A DNA stretch of 64,000 bases from Mytilisepta virgata. Taxonomy: Eukaryota; Mollusca; Bivalvia; Mytilida; Mytilidae. The translations under genes and the position numbers were made by a program. Positions 11,770 to 23,564 of this stretch are shown here, in pieces (positions within the stretch are counted from its first letter, which is position 1; every line of letters begins with the position of its first letter). The stretch is taken from assembly GCA_028015205.1 (NCBI GenBank), contig CM051514.1, positions 47,012,150 to 47,076,149 of the forward strand, in the 5' to 3' direction. The notes beneath the pieces were generated by a model. The model was not told where the DNA came from, did no database searches, and saw only the letters and a program-made list of their open reading frames with translations.

Positions 11770-12240
11770 CATTTCATACTATCATGTAGCACAACTGTAT
11801 AGATCTGACATTACTACTGGTTTTGCCCGGTTTTCACAGTAGAGGAACTTGTGCAATGTTGATTTTAGATGTTCCTCATAACTAAGTGAAAGACTCGTAT
11901 AATATGAATTCTACATATTCTATAATACAGAAAGTTTGCATTTATTTCTTGCTCAATACCGCAAATGTTGAAAAACATATTTGTTCTAATTTAAAAGGTA
12001 AAATTACTCCCTTTTTACACGAGAAAAAGTCGCTGAAACTTTGGCCAGAATTTTCGTCTGTTTATTTAATCCCTTTTGACCTTATTAAAGTAGTTTACGA
12101 GTTACAAATACAACTCTGATTGTAACACAGTTTTAGGTATCATATCAACTGAGATGGACTGAAATAAGATTGAGGTGTATAATCAATGTGGAATCACTTT
12201 CTAGGTACATACTTCTCTTTATGGTTATTTTATATGAATA
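11770..12240. other. Intergenic stretch, nothing recognised
   Basis: The frame at 11886-12119 (77 aa) has no recognisable motif. AT-rich DNA. Confidence 0.4.
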
Positions 12241-12244
12241 AAAT

Positions 12245-12665
12245 TCTTTGATTCTAATTTTGATGCACATGATGTGCACATTTCGTCGATTTATGACTCA
12301 TCAGTTGTACTAAAGGCCTAAAATGTGGAAAACAAAAACAACAATCCAAAAGTTTGAAGAAAAAATTAAAAAATACCAAAATAACCAAATGGGGTAAAGC
12401 CAAAACCACCTATAAGGACGAGGGAAATTCTCCTTAGTTTTTTAATAAATTGTAACAGTAAATTTTAAGTATCAATTTAGGGCTAGTATCGAAACACTTG
12501 CAACTGAGCTGGGGATACCCTCGGGTATGATTTATGCTTTGTACAAGAGAGGAGTATTGCAGAGTAGCTGATGTCTTTGAAATCCGACCAATAGATAGTG
12601 TCTGTGATTTCCATTCCAATTGTCTGACCAAGACAGATACAGGTCCTTTGAAAGGCACAGTTTTC
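12245..12665 (+). repeat. Dispersed repeat of the GTGCACATTTCGTCGA / CTGAGCTGGGGATACC family
   Basis: Ordered landmarks are TTTTGATGCACA, GTGCACATTTCGTCGA, TCATCAGTTGTACT, GGCCTAAAAT, CAACAATCCAAAAG, AAAGCCAAAACCACCT, AGGGAAAT(T/A)CTCCTTAGTTTT and CAACTGAGCTGGGGATACCC. The same series occurs in reverse orientation at 60740-61175, and a central part recurs at 18655-18760. The minus-strand frame at 12434-12679 is inside it and not a gene. Confidence 0.75.
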
Positions 12666-13520
12666 ATTTCATACTGCAAAATGGTTGGAGAGAATCGTCA
12701 ACAATGATCTATTTAAGGGTGTTATTTGAACAAAATATAAACCATTTTATGGGGTGAGGAACCAAACCATTACCAATAAGCTTGTTGAATTTTCAGTTCA
12801 TTTTGCCATTCTGACAATAAATATGAACAATGTATTAAACGCTTGAGACCATCTGATGCGAACTTCAACTATTCAAAAATTTCATTTCATTAGCTGAGTT
12901 TTTTCAATTAAAATGTACATGTATATATTTTTAAATTTCAACTCAAGAGTAATTCAGGTAAGGGGGACTACAAGGAGTCCAAACAACCAGAATAAAAAAA
13001 AAAACGCAAACTAGGGATGCCTCATATCAACTTGCATTACATTAATTTTACCTGTAGCAGTTTAAGTGGAGATTTGTCCAATTCTTAAATAAACAGTGCA
13101 TAACAAAATTGAACATGGTGCCACAATCTACATGACTACCAATTCTTAGAAATGTATTCTCATAAAATGGGAAAAGTGTTTTTGATATATATTATGAACA
13201 TAAAATAAAAGAACAAATTCATAACATTATATTTCTTTTACAAAACTGATAATGTTGTTATCAAAAATAATTTTCGTTGCCTGCAATACATGTAACTAAT
13301 TACTTAACATTCAGAAACTTTGACAAAAGTTCCACTTTCCGCGTAGGATTTTTTTTGCACCAATTAAACAAATGTTATATCACAAACTTTGGTCCGTCTT
13401 ATCTTGTTTCGTCTCACCTATTTCAAGACACCATAATCTTCATGGGAACGCACCATCTTGATAAAGAACTGATTCCAGCGAGGTGATTTCGGGGTTTCAC
13501 CTTTATAAAAAAAAGTTCGA
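12666..13520. other. 3' flank of the minus-strand Ptf gene
   Basis: AT-rich DNA in which I find no canonical minus-strand AATAAA close to the stop codon. A TATAAA-type variant (TTTATA on plus, 13502-13507) sits 14 bases after the stop. The frame at 13277-13486 is unsupported. Confidence 0.35.
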
Positions 13521-14561
13521 TCACCGATAATTTCCGAAGTCATTCGTGTATGAAGCTATATTTATAAGGTCTGATTCTGTAGGACATTCTGGCACCCAAA
13601 TTTTGGCAGCATATCGGTTGTCTCCTACTTTATTCTGATTTTTGCCATCAGTCCAGGATAAGGAATGGCCCAGTAGTTCCGCATCTCCATGATCAGTAAA
13701 ATCTGAAAGATAAGGCAAATGTTCTTATATAATATTTAAGAACATTGAAATACACGATAATATGGAATATTTGTGCCTTTTTATTGTAGCTCTTCAATAT
13801 TAAATATTCAAATTAAACATTTAGGTATTATAAATTTTCGGGCAGTTTTTCAGTAGATACCCCGTTGAACAATTGAATCAAGTGCATCAAGCGCAACAGA
13901 ACAGAGATAATTAATCAATAAATCTAGTTAAATGGTAAAAGATGAACTCTCCCTCGTAAAAATTAGCTTTATGTCTATTTTATACACAAACTATGAAGTT
14001 GAATTAAATAAATAAAAATACTTGGTAAAACAATATGTGTGGTTTTTTGTCGAGAATTTTTAAATAATATTATAAGAAAATGATATTATCGTGAAATAAA
14101 ATAATACTGATATTTAGAAAATGTTCCTTACCTGAAAAATGACTTCGGACAATAACTTTCTCCTGCTTACTGGTTTCCGTTCTTTTATCATGGTTATATT
14201 CATTACAGGTTTCTACAATGTCAGATAAATAACTGATGTACCGTATTGCTAATTTTAATGTATCTACTTTGGACAGTTTTCTCTCCGTTGTCACTGACGG
14301 CGGAATACATTGTCTCAAACACTCAAAGGCTTGGTTTATGGATTTCATTCTCCTTCTTTCTCTCATATTAGCCGCCTTTCTCTGGTGGACCTTTTTAGGA
14401 GGATACAGTTTTTGTTCATCACCACTGCCATCAAGACTGCTTAGAAACACATTTTCCTGATCGGAATCATTTGAACTTGGAGAATCTAGGCTCGTAGAAT
14501 AGTCTGTAGCGTCATAAAAATCCAGAAAATCTTCATCAAAAGCATATAGATAACTTTCCAT
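13521..14561 (-). CDS. Divergent Ptf1a-family bHLH transcription factor (203 aa, two exons)
   Basis: Exon 1 is 14561-14132 and exon 2 is 13702-13521, joined by a 429-bp phase-1 intron (donor CAG|GTAAGG, acceptor TTTCAG|AT). Residues 1-58 are acidic and serine-rich ([23 protein letters not shown]). The bHLH spans about residues 61-115: basic region [12 protein letters not shown], helix 1 [11 protein letters not shown], loop [10 protein letters not shown], helix 2 [17 protein letters not shown]. Basic-region Glu and Arg for E-box contact are kept. Exon 2 carries GHSLSW (W160) and AAKIWVPE (W179), the C1/C2-type tryptophan motifs that in vertebrate Ptf1a bind RBPJ. A nuclear factor pairing with a class-I E protein and Su(H) is therefore predicted. 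The loop and helix 1 differ from the canonical Ptf1a (PPSVTTERK in place of TLPYEKR), so this is a paralog, possibly the PTFb/Fer2-type class lost in vertebrates. That class assignment needs a tree. Confidence 0.88.
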
Positions 14562-14650
14562 TCTAAGATATATATAAATGTTAGATAAGACTCTACAAAG
14601 TGTGATCGACTCGTGTTAAGATATTAAATAGATACGGTCACACGATTATA

Positions 14651-14725
14651 TTTATATATCATAACTGCTAAGGACGGGCACGTGGACACCAGTAAAATCG
14701 ACCAATGAGAACTCTTGTCGCGTGC
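14651..14725 (-). promoter_or_regulatory. Core promoter of the minus-strand Ptf gene
   Basis: Read on the minus strand it holds GCACGCGACAA (14725-14715), ATTGG (14706-14702 reversed CCAAT), CTGG, CACGTGCC (CACGTG at 14679-14684), then TTATGATATATAAA as TATA element (about 14651-14664). CACGTG lies 118 bases before the ATG and the TATA element about 90 bases before it, giving a predicted 5' leader of about 60 bases. The same elements in the same order precede the plus-strand Ptf1a gene. Confidence 0.7.
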
Positions 14726-14729
14726 TTCC

Positions 14730-15135
14730 TTCGGGTAATTTAAAACGTCTTTAAATTTTATTAACAAACAGCTAACTATCATATTTGACAAAGTAAAATT
14801 TGCGACAACTTTGATACGGTAGAGTTGTTATCTGAATTGACAGGTACCCGTTATTGTATGTGTCGTTTTATCACTGTAATACCCTCAGATTACCGGTACC
14901 TTTAATAATATTATGTTAAATCTCTTTAAAGTGTCAAGTGAAATATTTTAATTCCAATTAAATATGATGACTTTATCATTTTTAAATAAAACAGTGATAA
15001 AACGATTTAAATTCATATGTATGTGTAAATATAAAAAGAAATAAAAATATGCATTATTTAATTTTATCAACAATTATTTGATTCTAGTGGTGGATGGCAG
15101 GGAGGAAAAAAAAGCAAGCATTAATCTGGTGAAAA
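14730..15135. other. Upstream flank of the minus-strand Ptf gene
   Basis: AT-rich with no supported repeat or frame. It contains several TTTAAAT/ATTTAAA words and GGTACC at two places. Regulatory content cannot be judged from one sequence. Confidence 0.35.
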
Positions 15136-15137
15136 TA

Positions 15138-15255
15138 TTGAATAAATGCACAATTATACCCCATTGGGGTTGATAGCATGCATAAAATTAACAAAATTAA
15201 AACAATATAAGAACAAGAAACCTCATCAAAAATACTGAAAGTATGACATTCGGAA
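15138..15255 (-). mobile_element. LINE 3'-end fragment
   Basis: TTGAATAAATG(C)ACAATTATACC, then CCATTGGGGTTGATAGCATG, and AACAAGAAACCTCATCAAAA match the tail of the LINE fragment at 23565-23935 nearly base for base. No coding part remains. Confidence 0.7.
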
Positions 15256-15640
15256 AAACGTGTTGAAAATTACATACTAGTATTTAGCGCAATCAAAAAG
15301 TAGTAAGTGCTGATGTAAAAATAACATGTACAAGCCTACCACTCACTCTTTTTCCAATAAATAAATAATAATAAAAAAAAAATGAAACACCTAGACCTGT
15401 GTCAGCTGTGAAAAAAATTTCCTGGAACCATGATCCCTTCTATACCCGCCTGTCTCATCGCCATTATAAAAATCAGATGTATGCTGCTTATGATTTTTTT
15501 ACTTTTCTCCGATTGTGCTAATTTTATTATACTTGTATTTCTCTATGTAGACCATTAATTGGAATAAAATCCTTCTCTGGGCATCTATCTTCAAACTAGT
15601 GTTTGTGTTTGTGTGTGAAAACTCGCCACAGTGTAAAACA
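15256..15640. other. Intergenic stretch, nothing recognised
   Basis: AT-rich DNA with A-runs near 15370. No supported frame. Confidence 0.4.
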
Positions 15641-15735
15641 ATCGACGAACATTTGATACTCATGGTGTGGGATGAGGGAAGTATGTCTCTATTGTGCACG
15701 ACGATTTGATACTCATGGTGAGGGACGAGTGTAGA
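15641..15735 (+). repeat. 52-bp direct duplication
   Basis: GACGAACATTTGATACTCAT then GGTGTGGGATGAGGG is repeated about 52 bases later as GACGATTTGATACTCATGGT then GAGGGACGAG. It is short and diverged; the minus-strand frame at 15499-15699 crosses it and is not a gene. Confidence 0.6.
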
Positions 15736-15739
15736 TTTT

Positions 15740-17075
15740 TTTTACCGTCAAAATTATCCCTAGTTGAAAATCTCCAACCGACAATTTTTTTTATATAAAA
15801 ATACGTTTTATTCAGTCCTTCTTGCTACAGGAACAAGGATCAACTACAGAGGAAAATGTTTTTTCTGCCATGCCCTACTGTCAGCATGAAATGGTAGACC
15901 TCTAACTAGATATAATAACAATGATAACAAGTTTTCATGGGAAATTAATTTTGTTCGGTTACCTATTTTCTAGGCGTTTTCAGAAAAACGAAAACAATCA
16001 CAAGAAGTAAAAAGAGAAAGCTCAAACAATCGTTTTTATTCACTATTGTGAGAATCATAGACAAATAAGATTTGTGTGTAAAGTCACAGCAGAGATGAAA
16101 ATATTGACTCTCAGAATCTCTTACAATAGATTTATAAATACTGAATAAATTATTCACTAAAGTCAAAATGATACAATTACAATAAATTATAAATATTGTT
16201 ATTATTCACTTAAATAAACGTGATAGACGGACGTGGTCGGCAGACGCCAGTTTGGGTACTTCAACCCCGGGTCAACAGCTCTCTACTTGAGATCATCTAT
16301 TCAATACTTCTACCTAAATATTTGTAAACTGCATCTCTTAAATCTTGTAACGAATGATAATTTTTGTCTGAAGGGTTTGACAAACATCGTTTAGAGGTTA
16401 AAATATAAATAAGGCGGAGTTTAGAGTACAATTGGGACAGAAAAGGAAACATTTGACTGTACAGAATAGAATAGAAGAAAATAGCATCATTTATTCAGCC
16501 AATCAATAACACAAAAATATATGTAAAACTTACCAAAGTGATTGATATAACTTTATTTTACAATTCACAAATATAATATTTTGTATTGCAAGTATTTGGT
16601 ATTAGCCTGAATTTGATATAAATCTAGTGTTAAAATATAATGACTTAAAAGTTTCTACGACAAGCATATATCAGTTCTGATTATCTATTTATTATTTTAT
16701 TTTTATTTATTGATTTATTTATATCTATCTATTTTTTTTTGGGGGGGGGGGGATACATTTTCTAGTAACTTTGGATACGAACGTGCTCTGCAACATATAC
16801 TTCTTTCGTCTTTCGAACATATTTAAAATTTTTTAGGTTTAAAGCATGGCCGGTAAGATATTATTGTCAAGTATTTTTATATGCCAATAAAAAAAATATG
16901 TAGTTCACTTCAATTTTCAAATGGAAATCTCCATACAAAAGGCTTTCGTAATAGTTCTCATACCTGATAGGCTAAAACATATTGAAATCATTTCAATAAA
17001 AATTCGAAGATACATATATATGTTGGAGCAAAGATATGCAAATTTCGTCAAATTGTCTGAAAGGAAATGTTGGAA
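15740..17075. other. Intergenic stretch with T/G homopolymer
   Basis: Contains a run of T followed by about 12 G (16731-16752). No frame or family is supported. Confidence 0.4.
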
Positions 17076-17078
17076 GCA

Positions 17079-18655
17079 GAAATAGTTAGCATGGTTAGTC
17101 CCAAAATGTTAAAGAAATATTTAGCATGGTTAGTCCCAAACTGTTAAAGAAATAGCTAGCATGGTTATTTCCAAACTGTTAAAGAAATAGTTACCATGGT
17201 TAGTCCCAAACTGTTAAAGAAATAGTTAGCATGGTTAGTCCCAACTGTTAAAGAAATAGCTAGCATTGTTAGTTCCAGACTGTTAAAGAAATACTAGCAT
17301 GGTTAGTCCCAAACTGTTAAAGAAATAGTTAGCATGGTTAGTCCCAAACCGTTAAAGAAATAGCTAGCATGGTTAGTCCCAACTGTTAAAGAAATAGTTA
17401 GCATGGTTAGTGCCAAACCGTTAAAGAAATAGCTAGCATGGTTAATCCCAACTGTTAAAGAAATAGTTAGCATGGTTAGTCCCAAACCGTTAAAGAAATA
17501 GTTATCATGGTTAGTCCCAAACTGTTAAAGAAATAGTTAGCATGGTTAGTCCCAAACTGTTAAAGAAATAGTTAGCATGGTTAGTCCCAGACTGTTAAAG
17601 AAATAGTTAGCATGGTTAGTCCCAAACTGTTAAAGAAATAGCTAGCATGGTTAGTCCTAAACAGTTAAACTAATAGCTAGCATGGTTAGTCCCAAGTGTT
17701 AAAGAAATAGCTAGCATGGTTAGTCCTAAGTGTTAAAGAAATAGCTAGCATGGTTAGTCCCAAACTATTAAGGAATAGCTAGCATGGTTAGTCCCAAACT
17801 GTTAAAGACATAGTTAGCATGGTTAGTCCCAAACTGTTCAAGAAATAGCTAGCATGGTTAATCCCAAACTATTAAGGAATAGCTAGCATGGTTAGTCCCA
17901 AACTGTTAAAGAAATAGCTAGCATGGTTAGTTCCAAACTGTTAAAGAAATAGTTAACATGGTTAGTCCCAAACTGTTCAAGAAATAGCTAGCATGGTTAG
18001 TCCCAAACTGTTAAAGAATTAGTTATCATGGGTTAGTCCCAAACTGTTAAAGAAATAGTTTGTATGGTTAGTCCCGAACTGTTAAAGAAATAGTTAGCAT
18101 GGTTAGTCCCAAACTGTTCAAGAAATAGCTAGCATGGTTAGTCCCAAACTATTAAGGAATAGCTAGCATGGTTAGTCCCAAACTGTTAAAGAAATAGTTA
18201 GCATGGTTAGTCCCAAACTGTTCAAGAAATAGCTAGCATGGTTAGTCCCAAACTATTAAGGAATAGCTAGCATGGTTAGTCCCAAACTGTTCAAGAAATA
18301 GCTAGCATGGTTAGTTCCAAACTGTTAAAGAAATAGTTAACATGGTTAGTCCCAAACTGTTCAAGAAATAGCTAGCATGGTTAGTCCCAAACTGTTAAAG
18401 AATTAGTTATCATGGGTTAGTCCCAAACTGTTAAAGAAATAGTTTGCATGGTTAGTCCCAAACTGTTAAAGAAATAGTTAGCATGGGTTAGTCCCAAACT
18501 GTTAAAGAAATAGTTAGCATGGTTAGTCCCAAACTGTTAAAGAAATAGTTAGCATGGTTAGTCCCAAACTGTTAAAGAAATAGTTAGCATGGTTAGTCCC
18601 AAACTGTTAAAGAAATAGTTAGCATGGTTAGTCCCAAACTGTTAAAGAAAAGATT
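17079..18655 (+). repeat. 35-bp minisatellite, about 45 units, with higher-order structure
   Basis: The unit is GTTAGCATGGTTAGTCCCAA followed by ACTGTTAAAGAAATA. Variants include GCTAGC in place of GTTAGC, ACTATTAAGGAATA (one base shorter), GTTCAAG in place of GTTAAAG, and CATGGGTTAG with an extra G. A variant run beginning GTTCCAAACTGTTAAAG at 17931 recurs in the same variant order at 18315, an offset of 384 bases, so blocks of about 11 units have been copied as a whole. The last units (from about 18530) are the most uniform. Unlike the 57-bp array this is non-coding in practice. It lies 2.5 kb upstream of the minus-strand Ptf gene. Confidence 0.95.
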
Positions 18656-18760
18656 CAAATGCCAAACTGGTCAAACCAAACGGTAAAGCCAAAACCACCT
18701 GTGCTCTAGGGAAATACTCCTTAGTTTTATAAAAATTAACACTTTTATGCCAGTAATTTT
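18655..18760 (+). repeat. Fragment of the AAAGCCAAAACCACCT dispersed repeat
   Basis: Holds GGTAAAGCCAAAACCACCTG, AGGGAAATACTCCTTAGTTT and TATAAAAATTAACA, matching the middle of the copy at 12245-12665. Confidence 0.65.
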
Positions 18761-19885
18761 TAAAAGAGGACAAACATACCTAAGGAACAAATCATAAAAC
18801 GTTATCCACTAGACAGAAAAAAAAACACACCCAAAACCCGGGATGACAAATGAACAACCACAAGCACAACAAATAAACACTGAAAACTAAAAAACAATGA
18901 ACAACACGAACTCCTATAAAAAATATTCTGTATTCTTAAAAATTACATTGTAATTTTGATTTTGATTTTTTTATTCATTTTGTTTTACATACAGCTGATT
19001 TTGAGACATGCATGGTTTTAAGACTATTTTCTACCAAAAAGAGGTTGTCCTGGTACGCATTTTGACGACAGTTATTGGTGACAATATATTTTTTTCAGTC
19101 GCCACAAAGAACAAAATCAGAAAATACCTAAAATAAAATAAAATACAATAAAAAAAAATTACAGAATAGAAACATTCTTTGTTATTATTCTTTTTATATT
19201 GGAATATGTCACAAGTTGTAGTATATATAAAGGTATATTTAATCGAATTAAGATTTAAATAACAAAATGTTTATATTACAAAGGTAATAAAGTTCTATTA
19301 AGTGTTTATATTGGTGACTTTCATCGGCTTTAAAAGAAAATTATTTACTTTGGAATAACAAAGATATTGTCAAGATAAAGTTAAGTCGATACGATATTGA
19401 CTTAATCAAGTAACTCTTACTTTCCACAAAGCGAGCCGACCCAGTTCAGTACCGCTACTATGCGTTTGTAAATGATTTATCAACACACTGTTACATAGGT
19501 CTTCCTCCTCTCTCGGCAGGGATCTATATTGCTCTACCTAATTATCGCAGAGTGTATTATAAATATACAATTGTTATATAGGACAATGAATAGAAAACTA
19601 TGAGAAGCGTACCATTGTGTAAAATCTGCTGAAATCATTCTCACTATTTACCAAAGTTCTGTATATTTATTGAAAATGAAATTTAAATTTAATTACTTTC
19701 ATTGATATAAAAAATTAAAAATATTAAGCTCTTAAAAGGTAATAATTATAAAAATAATTTGTAATTGAGCATTAATGCATTATAACAATAGGTATAAACG
19801 CCCAGATATGAAATCTATAAACAGAGAGAAGTTGATACAGTTCGAACGCGATAATGGGTTCCTAATAGTCTCATCCAACCGGAAA
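18761..19885. other. Intergenic stretch, nothing recognised
   Basis: AT-rich, with A-rich patches at 18790-18910 and 19120-19150. No supported gene. Confidence 0.4.
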
Positions 19886-19888
19886 CCT

Positions 19889-20137
19889 GCATCCTCCCAA
19901 GTCAGAGTTTTGTATCCACGTTCGTTCCTATAAACCCCTGACACCACACATTCATATTTTTCGGGTCGTACCGCAGCCTGTTGTGTGACCTAGAAAATTC
20001 TGCCTACGACGCAAATGGATTCTCCTTTGAAGAACTAATGAAAATCGTTCACTTCCGACCCGCAAAATATGAATGTGTGATGTTAGGGGTTTGTAGGAAC
20101 GAACGTGGACACAAAACTCTGATTTGGGAGGATGAAA
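19889..20137. mobile_element. Foldback (MITE-like) element with ~80-bp arms
   Basis: The left arm begins CATCCTCCCAAGTCAGAGTT and continues through CCACGTTCGTTCCTA, AAACCCCTGACA and ATTCATATTTTTCGGGTCG. The right arm (about 20060-20137) is its reverse complement with a few mismatches, ending CTGATTTGGGAGGATG. The spacer is about 90 bases. The minus-strand frame at 19952-20161 is a by-product of the element. Confidence 0.85.
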
Positions 20138-20139
20138 AT

Positions 20140-20690
20140 ACTCATAATTTCTGAAACACACGAAAATGTGGTCCCAAAGCCGTCTTTTATTACTTTAATT
20201 GATAGGGATAGGTCAAAATGTGTGTATAATTTTCTTACTTGGTTATGTAGATATAATGAAAAAATATTACAATAAAATCAATCAGCATATTTTTGGTATT
20301 TTTTGAGAAAGTAAAATAAAAAGAATTTTCGGTAAAGATGTAATACAGTAGAGATTTTGGCCGAAGGACAAGAAATTTCAGAAAGTGTTACTAGTATCTA
20401 AACTATCGGGGAGAAAACACGATTTACCTAAATAATTATTCGTCTGTCTCCTATACAATGATTTAAAGAACGGACTTGTTCAACTTTTCATTTTGATTCC
20501 GCTAAATGCTGTTAAATTCTTACTTGACAGTCAGTAATAGGATTTAGTTAGAATGACTTGTCAGATGTGTGAATTAGAATTATCTACTGTTAAGTCAAAT
20601 ATCGAGACACGAAGATAAATGATTAAAGTAAATACTTGAAGACATATGTAAATATAACTGTAAAATTATGAACAGAAAATATATGGTGTT
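20140..20690. other. Intergenic stretch, nothing recognised
   Basis: AT-rich, unique-looking DNA between the two Ptf genes. No gene supported. Confidence 0.4.
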
Positions 20691-22030
20691 TTCGTAACTT
20701 GCGGCTATATTGTCTTTGTATATGTGTGGTCCTGTTCACGAACAATTGTTAATACCCTCGGGCCCTGATTTGGTTCAGTATCTGTGGCTGAATTTGGATT
20801 AACCTGCCTTCTCGGTCTGTGTGTGATAATGGACCCAGGGTCCCTTTCCATCTATTACCGACTTAGGGCCCCTGGGTTTGAAAAGTAGAGTTGTGGCTTA
20901 TTTAGTTTAGAAAAATTTCAAGCAGTATAGTAATATATGACAATAGGCTAAATTTATTTCTTAAAACGAACTTTAATTTAATCTCAGCCGCAATGTTTAA
21001 CAAATTTTAAACTTAATGAGGAAACTTGCAAAAAACCGGAAGCGAATCCAAGGATAGAGAATATCAAAAGAAAGTGAATAAGTATCTGTGGGTATATTTT
21101 TTTCTGCTTGGCTTTGTTAATATGGCAATCGTAGTATTTTAAAAGACAATATACCCCTTTCTGTTTAAAAAGAACAAATCTGTTAATTGTGGTGAAATCC
21201 CCAATACAAATCTGAGAACCTTCAAACCAAAATTCCTGTATAATGAACCGATTTCAATAATACCTTGATATTAGGAACATTTTTAATTCCCAAACAACAT
21301 AAAAATCGCAGTTTGATTCTTTTTAATGGAAACTGTTATTATTATAATAATCAATCTGCTTCTGAGCGAGTCTTTTAAAAATTAATTTAGTTTTATAATC
21401 TTGCAAACGTACGAGAGAAGATTTCACAAGTCGGTAAATCTGGTGTCCGATCACTTCTAATTAACCAATGAAATTATCATAAACCATGTAAACTGAACTA
21501 CAGAAATCATGAGAAAACGAGGAAAAACTCAAGAAGGATCACATTCTCAGTTACAACACTAAAGATCTGACAACGGATCCGTCACATAACAACATGTCTA
21601 TTGATTTTAACTGTCCAAATTTAAACTTAATTAGTCCGATTACAAACAGCGGATCAAATAAGGTCAGGTTGTAAGCCCTCACTTTACCGCCCAGAGGATA
21701 TATCGTTGACATAAGGGGTCAAGCATGATTCCTTCAGGTCATTGTATTCCCCCTCCAGAAGAGTTTTCCATCTCGAGTGGTGATCTAGAAGGGATCATTT
21801 ATATCCAAACCCCCCGTGTGTCCATTCATTTCTCTGGTCATTCTCCGGACACAATATGTTCCCAGACAATTATACCGGCGAGGACAGATGTAGAATTCGT
21901 CGCCTGATTAAATTCTTATGATTTTAACAAATATTTAATGAAATGAAATGCACAACTACAAATGATGGAATTAGATCGTACTTGGAACATGGGGTGAGTC
22001 TATCTTGATCTCGGTAATAAAAGTTCGGGA
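20690..22030. other. Less AT-rich, repeat-poor block between the two Ptf genes
   Basis: Relative to its surroundings this block has more C/G and few repeat signs. At 20755-20880 there are inverted words ACCCAGGGTCCC and GGGCCCCTGGGT. At 21410-22020 there is non-repetitive sequence with TAATTAACCAATGAAATTATC-like homeodomain/CCAAT-like words, CTCGAG and GGTCAGG. The 60-aa frame at 21725-21907 has no recognisable motif. Position and composition make it the best place in this intergenic space to look for shared enhancers; this is inference. Confidence 0.3.
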
Positions 22031-22329
22031 AAAAATAAAAAGGAAATTAAAAATATCCGTATATATAGAGAGATGAACATAAAACTAATTATACAGCTAC
22101 ATTTAGCAATATTTATTTATTTGTTTCTTCGATTATATGTTATTTCTTTATTTGTTCTATTTTACTGTTTAGTAAATATGCAAAATATTCAGAAAAACCA
22201 AAAGTAAAGGAAAAATGTACACCATTGCATTCCATTTCTTTATTTAAAAATGTATTATTTTTTTTTATTAAATTATAAATACCAATAAAAAAGATCAGAA
22301 AGTAATTGATAAATTCTAGTGAACGAAAT

Positions 22330-22503
22330 TAAAACATAATGAGGAACCAGAGTGGTTATATTTTCCTAACCAATGTAGTTAAAGGAGATAATTAAATGCT
22401 CTCCCTTTTGTCCTGAGGCTAAAAGGGAGACAGAATTTTTTTTTTATCTCCCTTACCTACATTGGTTAGGAAAATATAACTCACTCTGGTTTCTCATTAC
22501 AAC
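22330..22503. mobile_element. Foldback (MITE-like) element with ~60-70-bp arms
   Basis: The left arm AATGAGGAACCAGAGTGG, TTATATTTTCCTAACCAATG, TAG..AAGGAGATAA is repeated inverted on the right, as TTATCTCCCTTACCTACATT, GGTTAGGAAAATATAACTCA and CTCTGGTTTCTCATTA. The spacer carries a shorter inner inverted pair, CTCCCTTTTGTCCT and AGGCTAAAAGGGAG. TA or ATTA/TAAT flanks the ends. Confidence 0.85.
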
Positions 22504-22504
22504 G

Positions 22505-23560
22505 ACGGTCGTGGTAGTATGAATATGCTCAAATTTCCCTTATGTCCATTTTGATCCTTTGGTGTTAAAACTCAGTTCAGAACTGCTGGTCGGATATTGT
22601 CGAATTACTTCAGTCTGGTCTGGTTCTCAGAATTTTAAGAAAAATTCAGAATTTGGGGTTTATACCTGGAGAAATGAAAATAAAAAAGTTAAAACTTGTT
22701 AAAAAAAAGATGGTAAGTTGACATCAATGTACAAGATTAATAAATATGTTTTAAAGTTAGATAATTTAGATGAGGTTTAAATGAAACATGACAAAAAATT
22801 GAGCAACTACCTGACTTTTATTGAAGAAAAGAATTAAGTTAAAAAAAACGGTAGGATAAAAATGCGATAAACGTAAGTATTGAATACGTGCCGATCGATT
22901 TCCCGCTAAATAGCATTCTTCCACTGCATAATTGACGATTTTTCTAAATATTATAAGAACAAAGTGCTAAAGAAAACATCAGTCCTAAATCATATAGAAA
23001 AATGTTTTTAAAAATCAAGCTTTAACATTAGAGGACTTCTAAACACAAGAGAAAACGACTGAAAAGCGGGAAAGATTTTATGCTTGAGCAAGCACATTTT
23101 TGGAAAAATAAAATGTAGGTAGGAAATATTGAACATACAAGATAGGCAGAGATCAGTTCCTATATGATAAGATACCAGTAATTTGTTTAAATAAATATGA
23201 ACTAAATGACTTATTCTATTGTGTTAATATTATCTCTAGATTTCAGTTGTTGAGTATTGTCTGTTTACCGACCTCTCAATCAACTATCAGATCGTATTGC
23301 GGAGACAGATACAAAAAACCGCCACATATGTACGGAGTACTGTCATAGAATGAAATAATTTGATATATTATCACAAACACAAACCGGTACTATGGACCGA
23401 CATGAAACAAGCAAAGCTACTAATGCGATATTCTTTTTCCCGTTGAAGGCCTTGTCGCAACAGCTATTAAAGAGCGGTTCCTTTGCTTGACATTTTGCAT
23501 ATATGTGTGGGTTTTGGGTTAAGAATTCACCAGCCATATTTCCTTGATGCTTATCTATTA
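22505..23560. other. Intergenic stretch, no supported gene
   Basis: The region around 23280-23540 is a little richer in G/C and gives a 64-aa minus-strand frame (23343-23537) with no recognised motif. Otherwise AT-rich. Confidence 0.4.
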
Positions 23561-23564
23561 TATT

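Noticed and set aside
11536..11802. 88-residue protein with a 19-residue repeat
   Set aside because: The repeat is a 57-bp DNA duplication; no signal peptide, homology or splice context.
17303..17485. Repetitive minus-strand protein of 60 residues
   Set aside because: Chance open frame in the 35-bp minisatellite.
17079..18655. CRISPR-like array
   Set aside because: Units abut directly with no unique spacers, and the DNA is eukaryotic; this is a minisatellite.
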